A stretch of DNA of 64,000 nucleotides from Afipia clevelandensis ATCC 49720 (GTDB taxonomy: Bacteria; Pseudomonadota; Alphaproteobacteria; Rhizobiales; Xanthobacteraceae), in contig NZ_KB375281.1 of assembly GCF_000336555.1 (NCBI RefSeq), positions 928,899-992,898 of the forward strand. The letters are read 5' to 3'. Shown here piece after piece: positions 27,301 to 35,842 of the stretch; positions within the stretch are counted from its first letter, which is position 1, and each line of letters starts with the position of its first letter. Under the pieces are notes generated by a model that ran no database searches, was not told the DNA's origin, and saw nothing but the letters and a program-made list of their open reading frames with translations. Both the position numbers and the translations under genes were made by a program.

Positions 27301-27875
27301 GCGAGGAACAGTCCGGGCACATCAAGGAAGTCGGATTCGAGCTGTATCAGTCCATGCTGGAGGAGGCGATCACCAGCCTCAAGGCCGGCATTTCCGAGCC
27401 GGTTGCGGACCGCTGGTCGCCGCAGATCACGCTCGGCATGCCGGTGCTGATTCCGGAGGATTACGTTCCCGATCTTTCCATTCGCCTGTCGCTGTATCGC
27501 CGCCTTGCCGATCTGGACACCGACGACGAGATCGAGAATTTCGGCGCAGAGCTGCGCGACCGCTTCGGACCGCTGCCGGATGAGGTGCGCTGGCTGTTCA
27601 AGATCGCCGCGATCAAGGCCTATTGCCGCCGCGCCAACATCGAGAAGGTCGATGCCGGGCCGAAGGGCGCGGTCATCACCTTCCGCGACAACTCGTTCGC
27701 GCACCCGGACAAGCTGGTGTTCTTCATCCGCAGCCACGGCCATGCGGCGAAGGTCCGCCCCGACATGAAGGTGGTGTTCTTCCAGGAATGGGAGACCGCG
27801 GAAGAGCGCGTCGAAGGCACGACGACGATCCTGCGCGATCTGGCCAATCTGGCGGAGGGGAAGAAGGCGGCGTGA
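24360..27875 (+). CDS. mfd: Transcription-repair coupling factor
   Basis: A 1171-residue translocase that removes stalled RNA polymerase and recruits UvrA. The N-terminal part (about 25-350) is the UvrB-like module; the RNA polymerase-interaction domain lies around 500-570; the RecG-like motor has GDVGFGKTEVAL, VDEEQHFGVSHKERLK, LSATPIPRTLQL and QLRGRVGRS; the C-terminal TRCF domain ends the protein. Full length and intact. Confidence 0.96.
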   Translation: MKSPAKSPAQALRPGHVLTLANVADGAEALVVSDLARAVAARPNPPAVSLAVVCRDGPRMAQLARALEFFAPDLPVMQFPAWDCQPYDRVSPHGGILAQRLTTLAKLSRLQGSEKPLIVLTTVNAIVQRVPARDVVAAQALSVAPGHRLAMDNIAAWLEHNGYNRTSTVREPGEYAVRGGILDLFPAGLDQPVRFDFFGDTLESIRTFDAESQRTLHDMRGLDLVPVSEFQLVTETIKRFRMGYVAQFGAPDRDDMLYEAVSEGRRHPGMEHWLPLFQERMDTLFDYLGAAPVVMEPLAEDAARERFTQINDYYEARREAMDTPGGGAIYKPLPPDRLYLTETEWTQLLADGALARMTPFALPEGEGIIDIDARQGRDFAPERGDGKVNVFESVVAHINGLQSARKKVVVALWSEGSRDRMASMLKDHKLLNTTSVNSWRAVQATPRNETMLAVVGLESGFETDAIAVITEQDILGDRLVRPRKASRKLENFISEVTSLATGDIVVHVEHGIGRFVGLQTLQVGGAPHDCLELHYANDTKLFLPVENIELLSRYGSDQTHVELDKLGGGGWQARKARLKNRIREIAGELIKIAAERHIHEAPKFPIHQGTYDEFCARFPYEETEDQLGAITSTLHDLDAGKPMDRLICGDVGFGKTEVALRAAFAAAMDGKQVAVVVPTTLLARQHTRTFTERFKGFPVNVAQASRLVAPKQMTQVKKDLADGKIDIIVGTHALLGKSIKFKDLGLLIVDEEQHFGVSHKERLKQLRAEIHVLTLSATPIPRTLQLALTGVRELSIIASPPVDRLAVRTFVAPHDPLMIREALLRERYRGGQAFYVVPRIEYLAEVKEFLDKHVPEMKVAVAHGQMPPTVIEDIMSAFYDGKYDVLLSTTIVESGLDIPSANTLIVHRADMFGLAQLYQLRGRVGRSKLRAYALFTLPSTHKITGQAERRLKVLQSLENLGAGFQLASHDLDIRGAGNLLGEEQSGHIKEVGFELYQSMLEEAITSLKAGISEPVADRWSPQITLGMPVLIPEDYVPDLSIRLSLYRRLADLDTDDEIENFGAELRDRFGPLPDEVRWLFKIAAIKAYCRRANIEKVDAGPKGAVITFRDNSFAHPDKLVFFIRSHGHAAKVRPDMKVVFFQEWETAEERVEGTTTILRDLANLAEGKKAA

Positions 27876-27876
27876 T

Positions 27877-27957
27877 CGTCATCGCGAACGGAGCGAAGCA
27901 ATCCATGGGCTTAAACAAAGCTGGATTGCTTCGTCGCTTACGCTCCTCGCAATGACA
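27877..27957. repeat. Intergenic palindromic repeat, copy 2
   Basis: It starts one base after the mfd stop codon. The left arm is slightly diverged (CGTCATCGCGAACGGAGCGA), while the right arm (GGATTGCTTCGTCGCTTACG and CTCCTCGCAATGACA) matches the other copies. In this position it could also act as an mRNA end structure for mfd. Confidence 0.85.
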
Positions 27958-27995
27958 GGTTTGTCATCCCGGCCTTCGCCGTGACACCGCGGATT

Positions 27996-29240
27996 CTACG
28001 ACGCCGCGCGGCGCCCTTCGGCATTCAGCCGCCCGAGGATCGCTTCGGCGCTGTCGCCGGGCATCAGGGTCGCGATAGCGACCTGCGGATCGAGCCGCTG
28101 ATCACGTTTGTCGCTGTGCATGGTGTGTTTCAGCACGCTGGTCAGCCGCCGCGCGATGGCGTGCGCGTTGCGCAGATCGGTTTCGGCGAACACCACGAGG
28201 ATGGCGCCTCGCTCATCAAGCGTGGCAAAATCCATCCGCCGCATCAGGCGGCTGAGAATGCGCGCGGCATCGAGGCGCATCCGTTCGGAAATCGAGCCTT
28301 GCGCAAACGAAATGCGGGCGATTGAAAGTCCCGCGCCGCGGGTCTGTGTCTCGACGACGGCTGTCTCGAAGTCACGCTTGAAGGCCTCTTCGGTCAGAAG
28401 ACCGGTGCGCGGATCGAGCAGTCCGCCGACGTCAATGGACTTGAGCGCGCGGTTGATCCGGGACTCGAAGGCCTGCTGGCGGATCAGCGGAACAGCATGG
28501 GCGGCGAGTATTTGCGGCTCGGTGTCGGCGACCTCGAGGTTCGGCAGATCGTAATCGTCTTGCAGGCCGGAGAGGCTCCGCACCACGACGGGAAGATTGC
28601 GGAAGCGGGAGTCTTCGGACAGCACTGTAAGGAACGCATCCAGCACGCGCGGCGTGAAACCGTCGCCAATGATGATGCCGTCGAGTTCGCGAGCATTGAG
28701 ATGCTTGGCGGCAGCTTCGATGCTGAGAGCGCCGACCACACCCATCTGCTCGCCGAGCGCAACCGAAAGGGCTGGATACGAGCCGCCACGGCCGAGCAGC
28801 AGCACGGTCGCATCGTCGAGCGGATCGTTCGCCGGCATCCGGGTGGATGTGCGGCGGTCATTCGACAGGCGGCGGAGAAGGGTGGCGTGGAGCGCCCTGA
28901 CACGCAGCGCGGCGTTGAGGCGGCTGACAAGCCGCTCCGGATTTCGTCCCGTCTGGGTGAAAGGCAGAACATTTCGCGGCAGCGTTGCGCCGGGGTCGAG
29001 CGCGATCAGCGGCATATAGGGTTCTATGCTGGCCGCGCGATCGGCGAAGCCGGTCAATGTCGCCGCATGTCCATCAAGATCGGTTGCGATCACAGCGGCA
29101 GGACGCAGGCGTGTCAGCGCATCGAGGGCATTAGACCAGCCGGAATCCAGCAGCGGAAACGCCTTCACCTTCGCGATGGCGTCCGTTACGGCATGGCCTT
29201 CCCGATTTGAGACAACAACGATCGGGCCTTGCTGCGACAT
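27996..29240 (-). CDS. Degenerate GGDEF-domain protein
   Basis: A 414-residue cytoplasmic protein. Two receiver-like alpha/beta units occupy roughly residues 5-250, and the C-terminal 160 residues have the fold markers of a GGDEF domain (DPRTGLLTEEAFKRD, later FAETDLRNAHAIARRL). The catalytic GG(D/E)EF loop is replaced by a sequence around LDERGAILVV, so diguanylate cyclase activity is not expected. The ATG at 29240 is favoured over 29294 because it starts the conserved MSQQGPIVVVSN region. Probably a non-enzymatic signalling protein. Confidence 0.7.
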   Translation of the reverse strand: MSQQGPIVVVSNREGHAVTDAIAKVKAFPLLDSGWSNALDALTRLRPAAVIATDLDGHAATLTGFADRAASIEPYMPLIALDPGATLPRNVLPFTQTGRNPERLVSRLNAALRVRALHATLLRRLSNDRRTSTRMPANDPLDDATVLLLGRGGSYPALSVALGEQMGVVGALSIEAAAKHLNARELDGIIIGDGFTPRVLDAFLTVLSEDSRFRNLPVVVRSLSGLQDDYDLPNLEVADTEPQILAAHAVPLIRQQAFESRINRALKSIDVGGLLDPRTGLLTEEAFKRDFETAVVETQTRGAGLSIARISFAQGSISERMRLDAARILSRLMRRMDFATLDERGAILVVFAETDLRNAHAIARRLTSVLKHTMHSDKRDQRLDPQVAIATLMPGDSAEAILGRLNAEGRRAAS

Positions 29241-29349
29241 GGTGCTGCAAACTCTCGAGGAATTCGGTTCGCCGAACATGCCGACGTTGCGCAAACCCTA
29301 CCGCCATGCCTCTTAATGGCAGGTCAATGCGACCGATGAAAACCGCGAT

Positions 29350-30885
29350 TCAGGTTCCGCTGGAGCGGTCGCGAAATGCATCCACCATCAGCGGATTGAG
29401 TCCGAGTTCGCCGAGCGCTTCGCGGGCGCGGCCGTTATCGCTGGCGCGGCCGGCGAGGCGGAAGCCGTTGAGTTGGTCCGGCAATGCGGTCAACATCGCG
29501 CCGGCACTGAGCCGCTTCGCCCACGAGTCGAGATCCTGCGCCAGGAAGCGATAGCCGCCGACACCGACAAGGCCAGCGGGCGGAGCGGTAATGCCGACAT
29601 TGCCGGTCGCACGGTCGACATGCGCCGCAAAGCCGGTGTCGACGTAGTCGGGAGCGGCGGCTTCCTTCAGCGGATCGTCGGATGGAATGCGATAGGCCGC
29701 GATGGGCACCATGGAGCCGCGCAGCGCGAGCGTGGTTTTCGGCGTCACGATGATGTCGCCGATGGTCTTTGAGCTTGCAGCCCCGCGCGGCGCTGCGAAT
29801 GGGCCGGGCTTGATGGGCGCAGGCGCGCCATCCTCGCCGCGCCGCGCCGCAAACAGGCCAATCTCGCCAAACAAGTAGACGTCGGTCAGCGTCGTCCCGG
29901 TGTCCCGCCAGTCGTCGCTGGCCGCGACGCGATCCGGCGTGCGCCACAGTCCTATCACATGCCGGATCGACACCTGCGGCCGCGCCAGCGTGCCGCTATC
30001 CGCCAGCCGCAGCGCGAGCGGAGCGGGGGCGATCAGGGTGTCGTGGTGTTCGTCGACGATCTGGCTTTCCAGAACCTGCAGGTCCGCAGGATGATGCAGG
30101 GCCAGCGATCCGCCGCTCAGAAGCCAGGTCACCACCGAGGAGACGAAACCCGCGAACGAGCACGGCGCGATCGACGAGAGCAACCGCGCGCCCTGCGGAA
30201 GCGCGGCTTCGAGAAAAATCGCAAGACCACCCGAGATCAGTTGCAAATGGTTGCGCGGGATCGCGCGAAAACCTTCCGACGTCGTATCGAAGGAAATGAT
30301 CGCGGGCTTGCGCGCGTCCGGCGGCACCGGCGGCAGCCAGCCATTCATGCCGCTGGTGACAATCTCCAGCGGCGTCATCCCTTCGGGCAGATTGTTGCCG
30401 AAGCCGAACACATGACGGATCGAGAAGGCTTCCACGGCCGCGTGAAGCGCCAGTTCGCCGTGATCGACGATTTCGATCCGTCCGACCCCGACCAGCGCCC
30501 GCGCGCCGACGCGATTGAGTGCGATGGTCAATTCCGATTGCCGCCAGAGCTGCGGCAGCAGCGCCACGATCAGCCCGGCGCGCAGCGCGGCCATCACCGT
30601 CACCACGAACTCGACGGTGTTCGGCATTTGCACGGCAATGACCGATCCCGGCGGCAATCCGGCCTCGACAAAGCGGGCGGCGATGGCGGAGATCGCCTGA
30701 TCGGCCTGCGCGAAGGTCAGTTGCAGGGGCGCATCGCCGGTGACGCGATGCTTGTTCGGCGGATCGGTCAGCGCGACATCGTCGGGCTGGCGCAAAACCG
30801 TGCGGCGGAACAGATCGTCGAGCGTCAGCGCCGGTCCGGAGGACGTCGCTGCGGAGGATGGCGCGGTCTGCAAGGTGTCGCTCAC
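29350..30885 (-). CDS. Degenerate adenylate-forming (acyl-CoA synthetase-like) protein
   Basis: A 511-residue protein with the fold of AMP-dependent synthetases: an N-terminal DDLFRRTVLRQPDDVALTD, a PPGSVIAVQMPNTVEFVV segment, and a late DTGFAAHVDRATGNVG in the place of the usual TGD motif. The phosphate-binding loop (Thr/Ser/Gly-rich, TSGTTGxPK in active members) is replaced by FDTTSEGFRAIPRN, and no C-terminal catalytic lysine motif is visible. It is likely inactive in adenylation or works on an unusual substrate. It starts 5 bases beyond the stop of the adjacent solute-binding protein gene. Confidence 0.7.
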   Translation of the reverse strand: MSDTLQTAPSSAATSSGPALTLDDLFRRTVLRQPDDVALTDPPNKHRVTGDAPLQLTFAQADQAISAIAARFVEAGLPPGSVIAVQMPNTVEFVVTVMAALRAGLIVALLPQLWRQSELTIALNRVGARALVGVGRIEIVDHGELALHAAVEAFSIRHVFGFGNNLPEGMTPLEIVTSGMNGWLPPVPPDARKPAIISFDTTSEGFRAIPRNHLQLISGGLAIFLEAALPQGARLLSSIAPCSFAGFVSSVVTWLLSGGSLALHHPADLQVLESQIVDEHHDTLIAPAPLALRLADSGTLARPQVSIRHVIGLWRTPDRVAASDDWRDTGTTLTDVYLFGEIGLFAARRGEDGAPAPIKPGPFAAPRGAASSKTIGDIIVTPKTTLALRGSMVPIAAYRIPSDDPLKEAAAPDYVDTGFAAHVDRATGNVGITAPPAGLVGVGGYRFLAQDLDSWAKRLSAGAMLTALPDQLNGFRLAGRASDNGRAREALGELGLNPLMVDAFRDRSSGT

Positions 30886-30889
30886 GGTC

Positions 30890-32902
30890 TCACTGCTTCA
30901 CGGCCGGCGGCTTGATGCCGGATTTCTGCCACCACGTCTCCGGCAGGATGCCGGTAAGCGCGGTTGCCTTAGGGCGTTCTATCCGATTCCACCGCGCGAG
31001 CCATTGCTGCGGATGGTTATAAAGCGGAATTGCGTAGAAGCCGGCGATCAGCGCCCGGTCCAGCGCCCGCACGGCGGGGACGAAATCCGCCCGATCGCGG
31101 GCCTCCAGCAGGGCGGCGATCATCGCGTCGATGGCGGGAGACTTCGCGCCCATGTAGTTGCGTGTGCCCGGATTGTCGGCGGCGGCGCTGCCCCAGTAGA
31201 AGGCCTGCTCATTGCCCGGCGACAGCGACTGGTCCCAGCGGTTCTGGATCATGTCGAATTCGTAGCTCAGGCGGCGCTGGTCGAACTGGACGGCGTCGAC
31301 GGCGCGCACGGATGCGGTGATGCCCGCGCGCTTGAGATCGCGCTGATAGGCCAGCGCGATGCGCTCCTGATCGCGCGTGGTAACGAGGATTTCAAAGGTC
31401 AGCGGATCGCGCGTGCCTTTCCGGCGCAGCACCGTCCCGTCGAGATGGTATCCGGCCTGATCGAGCAACCCGAGCGCGCTGCGCAGCGTGGCGCGGTCGC
31501 GGCCCGATGCGTCGGTCACGGGCAAGCGATAGGTGCCGTTCATGATGTCGGAACGAATACTCGCGGCGTAGGGCGCGAGCAGCCTTTTCTCGCGGTCATC
31601 CGCCGGCCGTGTGTAGGCGGACAGATCGGAGCCCGCGAAGAAACCGGCGGCGCGTCCGTACAGGCCGAAGAAGTAGTTGCGGTTGACCCATTCAAAATCG
31701 AACAGGAGCGTCAGCGCCTGCCGCACGCGAATATCGGCAAAGACAGGTTTGCGCGTATTGAACACCAGAAACTCGGAGGGCTGCGGCGTGCCGGGCTTGA
31801 TCTCCTCGCGGATCACCTCGCCGCTGCGGGCTGCGGCGAAATCGTAGCCCTCGTGCCAGCGCAGCGGTTCGTTCTCGATCCGGAAGTCATAGAGGCCGCG
31901 CTTGAAGGCCTCGAATGCGCCGTTCGCCTCGCGATAGTAATCGAGACGCACCTCGTCGAAGTTCCACTGCCCCCGGTTCACCGGCAGATCGCGGCCCCAG
32001 TAATCCGGGTTGCGGGTCAGGGTGACGCTGGCGCCGGCCCGGACGCCGGTGACCCGGTAGGGGCCAGAGCCCATCGGACCGGTGAGGGAGGTTTCCTCGA
32101 AGGTCGCGACATCAACCGCATGTTTCGGGAAGATCGGCATCAGGCCGAGGATCAGCGGGAGTTCCCGGTCGTTTGCGCCGCCAAAGTCGAACCGGACCGT
32201 GCGCGGGTCGAGCGCTTCGGCTTTTTCGACCTTGGCGTAATACAGCCGATGGTTGGGGCGGCCCTTGTCGCGCATCAATTGCCACGAGAACAGCACATCG
32301 TCCGCCAGCACCGGCTGGCCGTCGGAAAACTTCGCCAGCGGGTTGAGCCGGAAAGTGACATAGCTGCGCGCAGCGTCGGTCTCGACGCTTTCGGCAAGCA
32401 GTCCGTACAGCGTAAACGGCTCGTCGTTGCCGCGCGCCATCAGGCTTTCGATCACATAGCCGCGCACCTGCTGCACGGCGATGCCCTTCACGATGAAGGG
32501 ATTGAGGCTGTCGAAGGTTCCGAGCAGCCCGAAGATGATCCGCCCGCCCTTTGGCGCGTCCGGATTGACATAGGGCATGCTGGTGAAGCCGGCGGGTAGC
32601 GCGGGACGTCCGTGCATGGCGATGCCATGCGCCGGGACAGGCGCGAGCTGGGCCCCGGCAGGAGCCGCCGCGAGGAGGGACAAAACGGCAGTCAGCAAAC
32701 CGAACCGGCGCGCAGCCGTCCGGGCACTGCGGCGCAGCGGAGGTGGTGCAGCGTTTGATTCGGCGAACCTCACGCCAAAATTTACCACGGCAGGCTCAGA
32801 TATTGAGGTTGAAGACCCGCAAATATCGCTGTTGGCATTGATCTTTTTGTCGACCGATGTATTGAAAGCGGGCACTTCGAGGAGGGCTGCGCGGTCTGTC
32901 AC
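30890..32902 (-). CDS. Peptide/oligopeptide-type ABC solute-binding protein
   Basis: A 670-residue periplasmic binding protein of SBP family 5. A secretion signal is visible well inside the frame (RRFGLLTAVLSLLAAAPAGA, about residues 65-84), followed by MPYVNPDAPKGGRI and the family core (DVLFSWQLMRDKG, RQALTLLFDFEWVNRNYFFG). The GTG at 32902 has AAGGCGG upstream, but the signal position suggests that translation may begin later, perhaps at the GTG at 32773. No permease or ATPase genes are adjacent. Resembles YejA-type proteins of murein-peptide or microcin uptake. Confidence 0.8.
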   Translation of the reverse strand: MTDRAALLEVPAFNTSVDKKINANSDICGSSTSISEPAVVNFGVRFAESNAAPPPLRRSARTAARRFGLLTAVLSLLAAAPAGAQLAPVPAHGIAMHGRPALPAGFTSMPYVNPDAPKGGRIIFGLLGTFDSLNPFIVKGIAVQQVRGYVIESLMARGNDEPFTLYGLLAESVETDAARSYVTFRLNPLAKFSDGQPVLADDVLFSWQLMRDKGRPNHRLYYAKVEKAEALDPRTVRFDFGGANDRELPLILGLMPIFPKHAVDVATFEETSLTGPMGSGPYRVTGVRAGASVTLTRNPDYWGRDLPVNRGQWNFDEVRLDYYREANGAFEAFKRGLYDFRIENEPLRWHEGYDFAAARSGEVIREEIKPGTPQPSEFLVFNTRKPVFADIRVRQALTLLFDFEWVNRNYFFGLYGRAAGFFAGSDLSAYTRPADDREKRLLAPYAASIRSDIMNGTYRLPVTDASGRDRATLRSALGLLDQAGYHLDGTVLRRKGTRDPLTFEILVTTRDQERIALAYQRDLKRAGITASVRAVDAVQFDQRRLSYEFDMIQNRWDQSLSPGNEQAFYWGSAAADNPGTRNYMGAKSPAIDAMIAALLEARDRADFVPAVRALDRALIAGFYAIPLYNHPQQWLARWNRIERPKATALTGILPETWWQKSGIKPPAVKQ

Positions 32903-32999
32903 GTATCCGCCTTATTTGGCTCCGAGACAGCCGCCGAACAAACAAGCATCCGCGCCCCGGGTGGGAACGGGCGTTAAGGTTCAGAAAGGGTTTTCCACA

Positions 33000-33776
33000 A
33001 TGAATTTCCGTGTCTTGTCTGCGCAGGCTCTGCCGCGCGGCCGGGTATTCGCCGCTTTGACCGCCGGCGCCTTTTTGGCCGCTGCGACCGTCTCTGTTCA
33101 GGCGCAGGCCCCCGCACCGGGCGCTCCTCACAAGGCGGCTCCGAAAGCCGCTCCGAAGGCTGCGCCGAAGGCCCAGGCTCCGGCGCCCGCCCAGCAGGCT
33201 CCCGCTGCCCAGCAGCAGGCTCCGGCCGAGCAGCAGGTCCAGTTGATCTATCAGCCCTGGACCAAGTTCTGCATGAAGGGCCAGGACGCCAACGCCAAGC
33301 AGGTGTGCTTCACCGGCAAGGACGGTCGCATCGAATCCGGTCAGCCGGTGGTGGCCGCGGTCATCATCGAGCCGGAAGGCGAGCCGAAGAAGCTGCTGCG
33401 CGTGACGCTGCCGCTCGGCATGCAGCTCGTTCACGGCACCCGCATCATCGTCGACCAGAATCCGCCGCTGCAGAGCCCTTACGTGATCTGCTTCGCCAAC
33501 GGATGCATGTCGGACTACGAAGTCAGCCCGGACCTGCTCGGCCAGATGAAGAAAGGCCAGAATCTGGTTGTGCAGGCGATCAACGCCAACGGCGCGCCGC
33601 TGACGCTGGCGCTTCCGCTCGCCGAGTTCGCCAAGGCCTATGACGGCCCGCCGACCGATCCGAAGGTGTTCGAGGAAACCCAGAAGAAGCTGCAGGAAGA
33701 GCTGCAGAAGCGCGCGGCGGAAGCCCGCCAGAAGCTGGAAAACGCGGCTCCGCCGGCCAATCCCGCCGCGAAGTAA
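33000..33776 (+). CDS. IalB-family (invasion-associated locus B) secreted protein
   Basis: A 258-residue protein with a signal peptide (residues about 1-35, ending SVQAQA), a low-complexity Ala/Pro/Gln/Lys linker (36-80) and an IalB domain (83-210) with paired cysteines (WTKFCMKG, KQVCFTG, YVICFANGCMSDY). The C-terminus is a charged helix. IalB-type proteins are periplasmic or outer-membrane-associated proteins of Bartonella and Rhizobiales; function outside Bartonella is unclear. A strong terminator follows. The upstream region is shared with the divergent solute-binding protein. Confidence 0.85.
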   Translation: MNFRVLSAQALPRGRVFAALTAGAFLAAATVSVQAQAPAPGAPHKAAPKAAPKAAPKAQAPAPAQQAPAAQQQAPAEQQVQLIYQPWTKFCMKGQDANAKQVCFTGKDGRIESGQPVVAAVIIEPEGEPKKLLRVTLPLGMQLVHGTRIIVDQNPPLQSPYVICFANGCMSDYEVSPDLLGQMKKGQNLVVQAINANGAPLTLALPLAEFAKAYDGPPTDPKVFEETQKKLQEELQKRAAEARQKLENAAPPANPAAK

Positions 33777-33796
33777 CGCGATCCGCATGACACTCG

Positions 33797-33830
33797 AAAA
33801 GGCGCGCAGCGATGCGCGCCTTTTTGTTTT
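33797..33830 (+). terminator. Intrinsic terminator after the IalB-like gene
   Basis: AAAAGGCGCGC, a 6-base loop, GCGCGCC and then TTTTTGTTTT: a textbook GC stem with T-run, 20 bases after the stop codon. Confidence 0.92.
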
Positions 33831-33924
33831 GCATCAAGCGAACCAAAACCGGCTCTGTGCTATTGTCGGTTGCGGCCCCTGTCAGCCGCCACCGCTTATG
33901 CCTGCCCGAAGGAGACATCGCGTC

Positions 33925-34125
33925 ATGTCCGACTACAGTGCGCTTTCGCTGCCCGAACTCGAAGATCGTATCGCCATCACCCGGGACAATATCCGGCAGT
34001 TGATCGAGCAGGCGGCGGCGGTCTCCGGCGGACAGAACGAGGAGCGCAATGCCGACCGCATCGCGCAGCAGACCGAAGAGCTTGAAGCGCTGGTGAAGGA
34101 GAGGGACGGGCGTAAACGCGGCTAA
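33925..34125 (+). CDS. Small helical protein of unknown function
   Basis: A 66-residue protein starting MSDYSALSLPELEDRIAITR, with AAGGAG 10 bases upstream. It is a single charged amphipathic helical hairpin with heptad spacing (DNIRQLIEQAA, QTEELEALVKERDG), probably a coiled coil. It converges on hspQ, with only 10 bases between the two. It resembles small conserved proteins in Bradyrhizobium without assigned function. Confidence 0.7.
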   Translation: MSDYSALSLPELEDRIAITRDNIRQLIEQAAAVSGGQNEERNADRIAQQTEELEALVKERDGRKRG

Positions 34126-34135
34126 CTGAAGCCGA

Positions 34136-34468
34136 TCAGTTCAGCGACGGATTGCGCGGGCGGTAGCCGCCCGACTTGTCCTTGATGAAAATCTCGGCGA
34201 CCTGCGAATGCCGGATCGGCTCGCCCGACTCGTCGGGCAGCAGGTTCTGTTCCGACACGTAGGCGACGTATTCGGATTCCGAATTCTCGGCCAGCAGGTG
34301 ATAAAACGGCTGATCCTTGTGAGGACGCATTTCCTCGGGGATCGACAGCCACCATTCCTCGGTATTGTTGAATACCGGATCGATATCGTAAATCACGCCA
34401 CGGAAAGAGAAGATCCGGTGGCGGACGATCTGGCCGATCTGAAATTTGGCGGTTCGCGCTTGTATCAT
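34136..34468 (-). CDS. hspQ: Heat shock protein HspQ
   Basis: A 110-residue hemimethylated-DNA-binding-type protein (YccV-like). The family pattern is clear: FQIGQIVRHRIFSFRGVIYD, DPVFNNTEEWW, KDQPFYHLLAE and YVAYVSEQNLLPDESGEPI. HspQ modulates Lon-dependent proteolysis in enterobacteria. Length is standard. Confidence 0.9.
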   Translation of the reverse strand: MIQARTAKFQIGQIVRHRIFSFRGVIYDIDPVFNNTEEWWLSIPEEMRPHKDQPFYHLLAENSESEYVAYVSEQNLLPDESGEPIRHSQVAEIFIKDKSGGYRPRNPSLN

Positions 34469-34592
34469 CCTCCGTCGAATAGACCATGATTGTGGCCGAT
34501 GCTAGGGGATATTCGATGAATCCGCCCCGCGAAGGGCACCTCTGCACGGGAGCCGGTTCTCGGTTAAGTCCCGGTACAATAAGCATATCCCC

Positions 34593-35546
34593 ATGATCGA
34601 CATTCTGAATCTTGCCCTCCCGTATTTCGGGCTGATCTTCATCGGCTATGCCTGCGGAAAGTATAAAAGGCTGCCGGAAGCGGGGCTGGAATGGATGAAT
34701 TTCTTTCTGCTCTACGTCTCGTTGCCCGCTCTTTTCTTTAGAACGCTTGCAAAGACGCCGCTCGAGGAACTGAACAATCCGCCATTCGTGGTCGCCACCA
34801 CGCTGGCGACCGCAAGTGCGTTCTTCATCTCGATGTTCGGTGTGAAATACATCGCGAAGCTGTCCACGCGGGAGTCCGCGATGGCAGGACTCGGCGGCGG
34901 CTACGGCAATATCGGCTATATGGGGCCGGGCCTAGCGCTCGCGACGCTCGGTGCAAAAGCAACCGCGCCGGTCGCGCTGATTTTCTGCTTCGACACCATC
35001 TTCCTGTTCACGGCTGCGCCGCTCCTGATGGTGCTGACCGATGGCAAGCAGCGTCCGCTGCTGCCGACCATCCTGCTGGTCGCAAAACAGATACTGCTGC
35101 ATCCGCTGATCGTCGCATCCTATCTCGGCGTGCTGGTGGCGGCGCTGCATGTGCCGGTGCCGGTCGCGGTCGACAACACGTTCCAGTTCCTGCAAAGCGC
35201 GGCTGCGCCGGTTGCCTTGTTCGCGCTCGGCGTCACCGTGGCGCTACGCCCGTTCGAGCGCGTGCCGTGGGAGGTGCCGGGCGTGATTCTCGTGAAGCTG
35301 ATCCTACATCCGCTGATAGTGTCCGGGCTGCTGCTGCTACTTGGACCGTTTCCGCCGGCATGGGCCGCGACGGCGCTGCTGCTGGCCTCGCTGCCGCCCG
35401 CGCTCAATGTATTTGTCATCGCGCGTCAATACGACACCTGGATCGAACCCGCATCGACGCTGGTTCTGGTCGGCACCTTCGTGTCCGTGGTGACGCTGAC
35501 CAGCGTGATGTGGATGATCAAGACCGGCGTGATCGTATTTCCGTGA
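34593..35546 (+). CDS. AEC family (auxin efflux carrier-type) transporter
   Basis: A 317-residue membrane protein with ten predicted helices arranged as two five-helix halves. The first half starts ILNLALPYFGLIFIGYACGK and the second contains the LASLPPALNVFVIARQYD segment typical of AEC permeases (substrate commonly a carboxylate such as malate). Its 3' end is 3 bases from the convergent DUF1328 gene. Confidence 0.85.
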   Translation: MIDILNLALPYFGLIFIGYACGKYKRLPEAGLEWMNFFLLYVSLPALFFRTLAKTPLEELNNPPFVVATTLATASAFFISMFGVKYIAKLSTRESAMAGLGGGYGNIGYMGPGLALATLGAKATAPVALIFCFDTIFLFTAAPLLMVLTDGKQRPLLPTILLVAKQILLHPLIVASYLGVLVAALHVPVPVAVDNTFQFLQSAAAPVALFALGVTVALRPFERVPWEVPGVILVKLILHPLIVSGLLLLLGPFPPAWAATALLLASLPPALNVFVIARQYDTWIEPASTLVLVGTFVSVVTLTSVMWMIKTGVIVFP

Positions 35547-35549
35547 GAC

Positions 35550-35723
35550 TCACGCTCGAAAGATCGTGAACCCGAGGATCAGCAGGATCAGGAAGATCAC
35601 GCCGAAGATGTAGAACAGCACGCGCGCGATATCCGCTGATGCTGCCGACAATCCGGTGAATCCGAACACTCCTGCGACAAGCGAGATCAGGAAGAAGATC
35701 AGAGCCCATTTCAGAATAGACAT
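35550..35723 (-). CDS. DUF1328 family small membrane protein
   Basis: A 57-residue protein with two helices, [20 protein letters not shown] and a second hydrophobic stretch beginning [13 protein letters not shown]. The ATG at 35723 gives the normal family length; the in-frame start at 35780 would add 19 unrelated residues. These proteins are stress-linked in proteobacteria, with no known activity. Confidence 0.85.
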   Translation of the reverse strand: MSILKWALIFFLISLVAGVFGFTGLSAASADIARVLFYIFGVIFLILLILGFTIFRA

Positions 35724-35842
35724 TGTGAAACCTTTGACATTGTTCCTGCCGATAACCGGCGGCGCGGCTTCGGGTTCCACGATGACGGAACATCTTCCAG
35801 TGCTGCTGATTGATCTGCGGCTAATCTACTGGGAGAAAGCGC

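Noticed and set aside
30740..32599. 619-codon open frame antisense to the solute-binding protein
   Set aside because: Shadow of a real gene; no domain, and it crosses from one real gene into the next.
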